In this document: piece by piece, positions 55,335-64,000 of the stretch | Layout: each line of letters begins with the position of its first letter | Position numbering within the stretch: position 1 is the first letter of the stretch | Source: Puccinellia tenuiflora | Lineage: Eukaryota > Streptophyta > Magnoliopsida > Poales > Poaceae | Direction of reading: 5' to 3' | Length of the DNA stretch: 64,000 nt | Assembly (NCBI GenBank): GCA_012064385.1 | Contig: QRDG01000132.1 | Location: forward strand, 260,894 to 324,893 | The notes under the pieces: generated by a model | Databases searched by the model: none | The model's input: only the letters and a program-made list of their open reading frames with translations | Told to the model about the DNA's origin: nothing | Program-made: the position numbers and the translations under genes

Positions 55335-56301
55335 TGTTGAAAATATAAGCAATTTAGCATATGATTTAATCCATGAAAATAGGAAACAGTTCATGACTGG
55401 AACGAATATTAAACTAAGCATGTGATCTACTAATACAGTAGACATAGAGATCAAATCTACAGCCATTACTACGAATAGAAACTGTAATAAGATCTGAAAC
55501 AGAAAGGACAAAAACACGTACATCGCAGCGGGAGTGGAACCGCTGCCATCCTCGTTGTCGCCCATGTTGTCGATGAAGAGGTTGCCGATGTCGGGGAAGA
55601 ATTCGTCGTTGGGTAAGTAATCGCTGCCAGTAGTCGCGCGAGTGCGCTCCCCAAAAACCTGATCGCCCCTCTCCCGTACAGGATCACGAGAGGCGGGGTT
55701 CCGGAGGCCTACTGTCCCGCCTCGCGGTGTACGCCGGAAGACGGGATGGAGAAGACTTGGAAAACGGTGGCGCAAAGGTTTGGAACTGGAACGACGAGAG
55801 ACCATGTGTTTTCGCACAGAGTCGGCTAGGGTTCTCTCAGCCTGTATATATAGTGTGAGTCGGGTAGGACGTGGGCGCAGCCCCACGTTCGAGTCGGTAA
55901 CAGCCCCACGATCCAAAAGAATCGGAAACGGCTGAGTGATTAACGCGTCCATTAATTACTAATTAATTGACTCATTAATTTTCCCGAATAGCAAAAAGAT
56001 AGACATCGGCTCGGCTCATTCCCGCAACCCGCGGCGCGTCGTGACGTGTCGTGACGAGGCAAGGCAAGGCGGGCGGCGGAGGAGGAGCGCGTGTGTGGCA
56101 TTCTCTTATTCTCTCTCTTTTCTATGCTTATACAAGTGCTGGTAGAGCTCACCTTATAAGTTGGTGCAACTCTCATCCAAGTAGCAATATGGGACTAAAC
56201 TTTAGTCCACCACTTGCATGCATGAATGGGCCATGAGAATTTCAGAATTTATTAGGCTATTGGGCCAATGGCCCACTAGTAAATACTAGTAAATTCCAAC
56301 A
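55335..56301 (-). repeat. 5' LTR of element G
   Basis: 967 bp. On the minus strand a TATATATA box at 55845-55852 is followed by an ATG at 55805 and an open frame of about 155 codons that enters gag in phase. Confidence 0.9.
55845..55852 (-). promoter_or_regulatory. TATA box of the element G 5' LTR
   Basis: TATATATA in ACACTATATATACAGGCTG (minus strand); also present in the 3' LTR near 50381-50388. Confidence 0.6.
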
Positions 56302-56306
56302 GGTGG

Positions 56307-57122
56307 CTCCCGAGCCGCTCTCCTCCCGGCCGCTCCGGAGGCTTCCTCATCACAAACTTCCCTAATCCTCTCTGATATCCGTCTTCTGACGCCGCTTCTG
56401 CCGACACTGGTGGCGGTGGTGGCACCCTTTCCGTCGAAACGGTGGGAGGGCAGGGGAGGTGGTCCTTGGCGGCGCAACACAGAGGAGGTGGGGCGCTGAC
56501 AGAGGCCACAGGGCGGCGCGGCCGTCACGGCTGAGGCCTGAGGAGCTCCGGCGGATGGCGTCGAGGAGGAGGTGGTTTCCCACCGGCTAGATCGTATTCG
56601 GTTCGTTGGTGTGTGATCTGTGCCACAGGGCTTCGATCTTGGGCTCCGATCTGGGCCATTGGGGACCAGACAAGGCTGGGGCTGTCGGGGAGTCTGGTTG
56701 TGGCTTCAGCCACGCCGGCGACTTACAGCTACGCGCTTGTCTACCCTCTCTTCTGCGGTCGTTCTTGCTGGAGATGACTCGCGGTGTGGGGGCTTGCGAG
56801 GCTACAGAATGAAGGTGGTTTGGCCCTGCTATTCTTCCAGCGCTAAGTCGTTGATCTTCGTTATGAAGGTCTCCTTGATCTGGCCGCCGACGAGTTCCGT
56901 CTTTCCCCTCGAAGATTTCCGCAGATGATTGGCTCATGGCGCCACTGGATATCTAGATCTCGGAATTGATCATGTCGAGCGCGCCCTTCTCTACGACCAA
57001 GATGCTTTAGAAGGGCGTGGTGCGAAGCTTCGCTGCCTTTCCAATTCTATGGGATAGTCTATATAGATTTTTATGGCACTCACAGTAGTGAAGAAAGTCA
57101 AGGTGGCTATGATTGAAGGCTT
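56307..57122. other. GC-rich stretch right of element G, no gene recognised
   Basis: Frames on both strands (56276-56937) lack domains. The style (GGGCTCCGATCTGGGCC, short Gly/Ala/Arg-rich frames) resembles 5' regions of LINEs, but no LINE coding part follows. It adjoins the LINE ORF2 remnant only because element G is inserted between them. Confidence 0.4.
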
Positions 57123-58482
57123 TGATATCCCACAAGTATAGGATATCGCAGCAGTCTTCGAGGCAAGTGTAACCCAATTTATTGATTCGACACAAGGGGA
57201 GCCAAATAATACTTAGAGGTCTTCGCAGCCGAGTTGTCAGTTCAGCCACACCTGAAGAAGCACAAGTAACAGAAGAAGGGTGAAAGCATCAGTGATTTGA
57301 GATCAGTAGTAACAGTACCAACGGAAGCAGTGCTGATGAAATATGGACCGGGGCCCAAGGGTTCGCTAGTGGTGTCTCTCCATAAGATAAAATACGCATA
57401 TGATGGGTAAAAAAAATACAGCTAGGCAATTGACAAGATTATAACACAAACTTAATCTAGCCAAATCACAGAGTTCATGGTAATATTCATGTAGGCATCA
57501 CAACAAATAACAAAGACCATTGAGTCCAACTGTATCTTTGCCTAAAAAGTCCACCGCGAAATCGCTATTCAACCTGTCACCCAACGGTATTAAGTTGCAA
57601 ACAACAGACAATTGTATTAAGTAAAGCGCATGATGTAAGCAATATTTATAATCACGTAGACATAAACATCGTTGTTTTACCCTTAGTCGCGACAACACAC
57701 CCTCGTCCTTAAATGTTTCTGTCACTCGTGCCCAGACACAAGATGGGGCATGAACCAACTATCTAGCATAAATACTCTCTCTTGGAGATCTAAACAGTTA
57801 ATGGCATAAAAGGACTGCAATTTAAATAAGTGGGAGAGGCCACATCACATGCGCTCTCACAACTAGTGATTACACGTCTATATGATTAGAATGTTAGCTA
57901 GCTTCTGCAAATCCTAAACATTCATTAAAGCAAAACCGAACCATAGCATTAACAAACATAAAAGGTCCTCATTCATCCCATACATCTGAAGAACTAACTC
58001 GGAGTTTTAGGTTCTTGTCACTCCGACAAACCCTACCATTAGTTCTATCAACATACATCAAACCCTAAGATGGGATTCCATTAACCATTAGACCGGAGAG
58101 CATGCAAAAACATAAATTAACATATAAGAACCCTGCACAATCTGATCATAACTTCATAATTCATCGGATCCCAACAAACACATCATATAGCATTATAATA
58201 GTCGATCTTGATCATGTTAGCCAGCTCACAAGATCATAAACATGGAGGCACAAGGGAGAGAGACTACCAACTAGCTATTGCCATGGACCCGTATTCCATG
58301 GGGGAACTACTCACAACACATCCCGGGGGCAGCGATGGCGATGAAGATGGCTGCAAAGACCAATCTCCAAAACTTGATGGCGATTGCGGCGGAACTCTAT
58401 ATCCTATTTAGGAAAATCCTCCGGGGGTTAGGGTTTTTTCGTCAGAATCAATTTATAGTCCAAAGGGCGTCGCCAGGGGACC
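57123..58482 (-). repeat. LTR fragment H, diverged relative of the A and B LTRs
   Basis: It starts TGATATCCCACAAGTATAGG at 57123; on the minus strand this is the ..CTTGTGGGATATCA end, like the end of the B LTR. From about 57340 it follows the A-type LTR (GACCGGGGCCCAAGGGTTCG, CACCCTCGTCCTTAAATGTTTC, CACAATCTGATCATAACTTC) with many differences. It stops near 58482 without reaching the other LTR end. An older, truncated LTR. Confidence 0.65.
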
Positions 58483-58647
58483 CCTGTTGGGGAGATGACC
58501 CCCAGATACCCCAAAGATGTTCACTCTCCAGATTGTTCAAGCCGGCCGGCCCAAGGCGGACATGTTCGTCCGGCTTCAGGGCGCCTCCATCTGGCTTGAG
58601 AGCAGCAGGACCTACCAACCGACAGGTCCGTACAAGTGGGCTAGTGC
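58483..58647. repeat. Fragment of another LTR-like sequence
   Basis: It begins TGTTGGGGAGATGACCCCCAG and contains CAAGCCGGCCGGCCCAAGG, with a TG start typical of an LTR. It is cut off by the LTR of element D. Family unknown. Confidence 0.4.
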
Positions 58648-60238
58648 TGCTGTATTACAATAAGTTGGGTGGTTCCCCAAGCGAAGGCGGAATTGCAGCT
58701 AGTAGCAGTTTTCCCTCGTTTAACAAACCGAGATTTATCGAACCAGTAGGACTTTGAAATCAACAACGAGGTGAATGTTGAAGATCTCTGGCGCTTGACC
58801 TTCAACAGACGCGGACCTGCACACACTCAACCAGAATACTTTGCCCCCAACGGCGGAAAGGTTGTCAATCTTTTCGGTCTCGCAGAAAACAAAGCGGTTT
58901 ATTGTATGATGAAATAGATAAAATATGAAAAGTGACGAGAAGAAAAATGGTGATTAAAAGCAAGTAAATGAGGTTGCAAACAATGTAAAAAGATGGACCG
59001 GGGGCCATGGGTTCACTAGTGGAGTCTCTCAAGTAAATAAAATATGCATGTGATGGGTGAACGAATTACAGCTAGGCAATTGACAAGATCATGACACAAA
59101 CCCAATTTAGCTATGACAAAAAGGACATGATAATATTTATGGAGGCATCACGACAAGGAACAAAGAACGTTGAGTCCAACTACGTCTTTGTCTAAAAAGT
59201 CCACCGTGGGATCGCTATCCAGCCTGTCACCCAACGGTATTAAGTTGCAAGCAACAGATAATTGTATTAAGTAAAGTGCATGATGTAAGCAATACTAATA
59301 TCAAAAGATACATTAACACCGCTGTTTTACCCTTAGTATCAACAGCACACCCTCGCCCTTAGACGTTTCTGTCACTCGTGCCCAGGAACAAAAGGGGGCA
59401 TGAACCCACTATCTAGCATAAATACCCTCTCTTGGAGATACACACAATCACTTGGCCAAAGTAACTACGCACATTGGAGAGCATGCAAGAACATAAATTA
59501 CTCATATAAGAATCATGCACAATCTGAACATAACTTCATAATCCATCGGATCCCAGCAAACACATCACATAGCATTACAATAATCGATCTTGATCATGTT
59601 AGGCAGCTCACAAGATCATAAGACATGAAGCAAAAGAGAGAGAGACTACCAACTAGCTACTGCCATGGACCCGTAGTCCAAGGTGAGACTACTCACAAAT
59701 CATCCCGGAGGAAGGCATGGCGATGAAGAGCCCTTCGGGATCGATCTCCCCTCCGGCAGAGTGCCGAGATTAGCTTTAGATTGGACCCCGAACTAGGGTT
59801 TTCGGTGACGGCGCGTCGGGGTCGAGTTTCTGGAAAATAATGGCCGCCTCGACGTTTTTAGGTTAAATGGGATTTTATAGGCGTCGGACGGGGCCGAGGA
59901 GGTTCCCCACGGGCAGGGGTGGGCCCCACCCGCGGGTGGCCCCCAGGCCGCGGCAGCTGGCCGCTCCTAGCCTGTGGGTGGCCCCCAGGGCTGCCCTTTG
60001 GTGTCCTAGTGCCTTCCATCACATAAAAAATCTCCGTAAATTTTCGTCCAATTCCGAGAATATTTCCAGAAGTAAATTTTCTGAAATACAAAAACAGGGA
60101 TCTGGCACTTGGCATATTGTCAATAGGTTAGTCCGACAAAATGCATAAAAATGATATAAATGACAGTAAAAACATGTGACAATATCACAAAACTAGCATG
60201 GATCACTCAAAAATTATAGATAAATTTGAGACGTATCA
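58648..60238 (-). repeat. 3' LTR of element D
   Basis: It ends (plus coordinates) GAGACGTATCA at 60238, next to GCATCCCCAAGCTTAAC and CTCGTCCTCGAGTAGG, the reverse complement of the tail end of A. The outer boundary is eroded: GCTGTATTACAATAAGTTGGG replaces the expected TGATGGTAGATATTGATAAG, so the start at 58648 is approximate. The TATA box on the minus strand is 59873-59879. Confidence 0.82.
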
Positions 60239-60515
60239 GCATCCCCAAGCTTAACTCCTACTCGTCCTCGAGTAGGTAAGTGATAACAAATAATTTTTGA
60301 TGATACATGCAACCAACACATTCTTGATCAAGATAGTGATGCAAATCAAAGGATGTGAATGAAGAGATACAAAACAATTGTCTATAATTGATAGCAAGAA
60401 AGCAATGAATAAACAAGTTGAATCATCCAAGCAAAACCTTTCACAAATAGTATGTCAAAGGCATGAAAACAATGTGATCAACATATTTGACTAATTCACA
60501 AGGATAATAATTCAC
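60239..60515 (-). other. Remaining non-coding tail of element D
   Basis: It matches A from about 9035 to 9310 on the opposite strand, including GATCAAGATAGTGATGCAAAT and the CTCGAGTAGG end. Confidence 0.75.
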
Positions 60516-62260
60516 CAACAGTTCTAAAAAACGGTCTTCCCAAAATAATAGGACAAGAAGCATTGCACTCAATATCCATAACAATAAAATCAACGGGAAC
60601 ATAATTATCATTAACAACAATAAGGACATCATCAACTCTACCCAAAGGTTTCTTTTTAAAATAATCAGCAAGATGAACATTTAAATAGCACTTTTCCAAA
60701 GGATTTAAATCAAGCATAGTATAGAAACTTTTAGGCATAACAGAAACACTTGCACCAAGATCACATAAAGCATTGCAATCAAAGTCATTTATTTTCATCT
60801 TAATAGTGGGTTCCCAACCATCTTCTAACTTCCTAGGGATAGAGGTTTCAAGCTTTAGTTTTTCTTCCCTAGACTTGATAAGAGCATCGGTAATGTGTTT
60901 GGTAAAGGCAAGATTTATTTTACTAGCATCCGGTGTCTTAGCAAGTTTTTGTAGGAACTTAATGACTTCAGTAAGATTGCAATTATCAAAATCAATTTCA
61001 TCATCTTTAAACAAACTAGGAGGATCCTCTTTAGTGGTTTGGATAGTATAAACTTTAACATTTTTCCTATTCATTTCAGCAATTCTAGCTTTTTCAGCTT
61101 CACTAGCCCACCTAGCTTTCAAGAGAGCCATCATCCTTTCATTTTCATTAATTTGAAGAGAGATAGAATTTAAAGATTCAGTATGTTTGTCTTGATTTGG
61201 AGTGGTTCTAATTTTCAAAATTTCAACATCATGAGCAAGAACGTCTACTTTATAGACTAGACTACCCAGTTTTTCAAGTTTTCCATGATCCTTTGAAAAC
61301 GAGCTAGGAGTTGTATCAAAAAATTTAGGATCAATAGGACACTCATATCTATTCAAAGCTTTGTAATCTCCATCAATATTAGTCGAGGCAACAGGAGTAT
61401 CAACAGTCTTAAGGACAGCAAAGGCATCAGTTTCAGTAGGAGCAACTAACTCAGGTTTGACAGCCATTCGGTTAATCAAAGTAGCTTGAGTTTGGGATAT
61501 GTTTGAAATGCAAGATTCAGTATTGACAAGCCTTGTTTGAAGTTTAGAGATTTCTTTATTTAACTCACCAAGTTGATCATTTATATTTTTTAATATAAAA
61601 GAATTCTCATTCATCTGCCTAGAGAAAATTTTATTTTGTTCGTATTGTTCATGCATGAATTTTTTGGTAGACCTCTCTATTTCATACAATCTACTATTAC
61701 TAATTTCTTAATCATAGGTTTTACCATAAAAGTTGCCATTACTGGGAGGATAAGGCTTATAGTTGTTACTACCAAAATTATTTCGATAAGCATTATTGTT
61801 GAAGTTGTTTCTATTAAGAAAATTAACATCAACTTAATCCTTTTCTTGGGCACTTAATGAAGCAAGTGGAACATTATCGGGATCAATATTAGACTGATTG
61901 GTAGCAAGCATAGACATAATCATATCAACCTTATCACTCAAAGAGGAGATTTCCTCGACAGAATTTACCTTCTTACCACTTGGAGCTCGTTTGGTGTGCC
62001 ATTGTGAATAATTTGTCATCATCTCATCCAAGATTTTAGTTGCTGCACCTAATGTTGTGGACATGAAGGTGCCTCCCGCGGTGGAGTCAAAAAGGTTCCT
62101 TGAAGAAAAATTCAAACCTGCATAAAAAGTTTGGATAACCATCCACATAGTTAATCCATGCGTGGGACAATTCTTGACCATAGATTTCATTCTCTCCCAA
62201 GCTTGAGAAACATGTTCATTATCAAATTGTCTAAAGTTCATAATGTTACTCCTTAGTTGT
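60516..62260 (-). pseudogene. gag-protease of element D (main part), broken
   Basis: Minus strand. It starts at the solo-LTR insertion with LRSNIMNFRQFDNEHVSQAW, CPTHGLTMWMVIQTFYAGLN and SQWHTKRAPSGKK, then the Asn-rich stretch. In-frame stops: TAA at 61834-61836 and TAA at 61708-61710; both fit C-to-T change of a CAA-type codon or similar. Then comes a segment absent from A, RLYEIERSTKKFMHEQYEQN to NDQLGELNKEISKLQTRLV, with heptad-like spacing, before VDVLAHDVEILKIRTTPNQD. Protease follows with CDLGASVSVMP and CPIILGRPFFRTVG, where the deletion breaks it. Overall length without breaks would exceed that of A by about 130 residues in the linker. Confidence 0.82.
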
Positions 62261-63837
62261 TGATGGTAGATATTGATAAGTTGGGCAGTGCCCCAAGCGA
62301 AGGCGGAATTGTAGGTAGTAGCAGTTTTCCCTCGTTTAACGAACCGAGGTTTATCGAACCAGTAGGACTTTGAAATCAACAACGAGGTGAATGTTGAAGA
62401 TCTCAGGTGCTTGACCTTCAACAGATGTGGACCTGCACACACTCAACCAAAAGGTTGTCAATCTTTCCGGTCTTGCAGAAAACAAAGCGGTTAATTGTAT
62501 GATGAAATAGATAAAATATGAAAAGTGAACAGAGGAGTAATGATGATTAAAAGCAAGTAAATGAGGTTGTAAACAATGTAAAAAGATGGACCGGGGGCCA
62601 TGGGTTCACTACTGGAGTCTCTCAAGCAAATAAAATATGCATGTGATGGGTGAACGAATTACAACTAGGTAATTGACAAGATCATGACACAAACCCAATT
62701 TAGCTATGACAAAAAGGACATGATAATATTTATGGAGGCATCACGACAAGGAACAAACACCGTTGAGTCCAACTGCGTCTTTGTCTAAAAAGTCCACCGT
62801 GGGATCGCTATCCAGCCTGTCACCCAACGGTATTAAGTTGCAAGCAACAGACAATTGCATTAAGTAACGTGCATGAAGTAAGCAATACTAATATCAAAAA
62901 GACATTAAAACCGCTATTTACCCTTAGTGGCAACAGCACACCCTCGCCCTTAGACGTTTCTGTCACTCGTGCCCAGGAACAAAAGGGGGCATGAACCCAC
63001 TATCAAGCATAAATACCCTCTCTTGGAGATACACACAATCACTTGGCCAAAGTAACTACGCACATTGGAGAGCATGCAAGAACATAAATTACTCATATAA
63101 GAATCATGCACAATCTGAACATAACTTCATAATCCATCGGATCCCAGCAAACACATCAAATAGCATTACAATAATCGATCTTGATCATGTTAGGCAGCTC
63201 ACAAGATCATAAGACATGAAGCACAAGAGAGAGAGACTACCAACTAGCTACTGCCATGGACACGTAGTCCAAGGTGAGACTACTCACAAATCATGCCGGA
63301 GAAGGCATGACGATGAAGAGCCCTTCGGGATCGATCTTCCCTCCGGCAGAGTGCCGGGATCAGCTTCAGATTGGACCCCGAACTAGGGTTTTCGGTGACG
63401 GCGTGTCGGGGTCGAGTTTCTGGAAAATAATGGCCGCCTCGATATTTTTAGGTTAAAAGGGATTTTATAGGCGTCGAAGGGGGCCGAGGGGGTGCCCCAG
63501 GAGCAGGGGCGGGCCCCACCTGCAGGTCCTAGGGGGCCGCAGCAAGAGGCCGCCTGCGCCCTGTGGGTGGCCCCTCAGGCTCCCCTTTGGTCATCGGGTG
63601 TCTTATTTCGCATAAAAAATCTCAGTAAATTTTCGTCCAATTTCGAGAATATTTCCAGAAGTAAATTTTCTAAAATACAAAAACAGCAAAAACAGGGAAC
63701 TGGCACTGGGCATCTTGTCAATAGGTTAGTCCGACAAAATGCATAAAAATGAAATAAATGACAGTAAAAAACATGTGACAATATCACAAAACTAGCATGG
63801 ATCACTCAAAAATTATAGATACGTTTGAGACATATCA
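62261..63837 (-). repeat. Solo LTR of the A family inserted in gag of D
   Basis: 1577 bp, from TGATGGTAGATATTGATAAG to GAGACATATCA in plus coordinates. It is flanked by GTTGT at 62256-62260 and 63838-63842, a perfect 5-bp duplication (ACAAC on the gag strand). No internal sequence. Insertion was followed by LTR-LTR recombination, or two LTRs recombined later. It gives the full-length reference for the LTR of A. Confidence 0.93.
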
Positions 63838-64000
63838 GTTGTATGATTTTAGCAGATGGATAACATTTTCTAATAAAAGCATCTTTGTATTTAATCCAAG
63901 AATCAATGCTATTTTTAGGCAAAGACAATAACCATTCTTTTGCTCTCCCTCTCAAAGATAAAGGGAGAAGTTTTAGTTTTATTATGTCATTTTCTACCTC
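63838..64000 (-). pseudogene. gag of element D, N-terminal part
   Basis: Minus strand, reading into the window from the right edge: EVENDIIKLKLLPLSLRGRA, KEWLLSLPKNSIDSWIKYKD and CYPSAKIIQ up to the solo LTR. It matches 20-180 of the window on the other strand. The start codon lies outside. Confidence 0.8.

Larger units (their letters stand above)
49874..56301 (-). mobile_element. Element G: Copia retrotransposon with full domain order, inactivated
   Basis: Minus orientation. LTRs with TGTTG...CAACA ends: 5' LTR 55335-56301 (967 bp) and 3' LTR 49874-50816 (943 bp). Flanks are GTTGG (49869-49873) and GGTGG (56302-56306), a 5-bp duplication with one mismatch. The order gag, protease, integrase, reverse transcriptase, RNase H is that of Copia. 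The coding region has at least two stops and several frameshifts. It is the only element in the window with a reverse transcriptase. No primer binding site of the TGGTATCAGAGC type follows the 5' LTR; coding sequence in frame with gag begins at once. Confidence 0.9.
58648..64000 (-). mobile_element. Element D: minus-strand relative of A with internal deletion and solo-LTR insertion
   Basis: 3' LTR 58648-60238, a short tail 60239-60515, gag-protease 60516-62260 and 63838-64000, running off the right edge. Compared with A, about 2.4 kb between the protease and the last part of the tail is missing; the join near 60512-60516 links GRPFFRTVG directly to tail sequence that matches A at about 9035. 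A solo LTR of the same family (62261-63837) splits gag. The element is dead and lacks pol. Confidence 0.87.

Noticed and set aside
1..64000. tRNA, rRNA or microRNA genes
   Set aside because: I saw no cloverleaf with B-box, no rRNA core and no known microRNA; the primer sites are only tRNA-complementary stretches, and the 13942-14021 hairpin is unproven as an RNA gene.

Overview
The window looks like transposon-dense intergenic DNA from a large grass genome, most likely a pooid or Triticeae-type cereal. The reasons are gag-protease Gypsy elements with TGATACG...TATCA-type LTRs and a tRNA-Asp-type primer site, Copia elements with TGGTATCAGAGC primer sites, CACTA transposons with 3-bp target duplications, a Stowaway-like MITE and LINE remnants. 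I see no intact host gene. Element letters A to H are mine; no family names are claimed from databases.

Left half (1-26348). Element A is a Gypsy-type gag-protease element without reverse transcriptase, entering from the left edge. Its gag is interrupted by element C (906-5934), a small non-coding retrotransposon in LTR-internal-LTR-internal-LTR form flanked by a perfect 5-bp duplication (CACTC). The 3' LTR of A is split by element B (9911-25344), a non-coding relative of A. The 5' LTR of B is in turn split by CACTA-1 (10819-18585), a 7.8-kb CACTA element that carries a decayed gene with a Ptta/En/Spm-type domain and a Ulp1-like C-terminal domain but no TNPD-type transposase.

Middle (26349-49868). 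A short older intergenic stretch holds two coding-like fragments, one resembling the start of an HD-Zip II homeodomain. Copia element E (29150-41007) follows, with 2.4-kb LTRs, a broken gag and no pol; its 3' LTR carries CACTA-2 (37251-38747). After a 112-114-bp tandem array comes Copia element F (43153-44818), a compact gag-only element with a perfect duplication. A Stowaway-like MITE split by a retroposon, a retroposon-like insert with 14-bp flanking repeats, a diverged tandem duplication and the 3' end of a LINE complete this part.

Right part (49874-64000). Element G is the only element with a complete domain order (gag, protease, integrase, reverse transcriptase, RNase H), on the minus strand and broken by stops and frameshifts. 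Then come LTR fragments (H) and element D, a minus-strand relative of A that has lost the 3' part of its internal region and whose gag carries a solo LTR of the same family with a perfect ACAAC duplication. The window therefore begins and ends in gag of the same family in opposite orientation.

Nesting order is clear from target duplications: C into A; CACTA-1 into B into A; CACTA-2 into E; solo LTR into D. Nearly every element lacks reverse transcriptase or transposase, so the region is mostly a collection of elements that would depend on proteins supplied elsewhere. The best candidates for something unusual are the triple-LTR array C with a conserved 43-codon frame, the shared palindromic subterminal repeats of the two CACTA elements with a perfect 21-bp hairpin upstream of the CACTA-1 gene, and the open frame that runs from the LTR into gag in element G. 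I found no evidence for a wholly new system.
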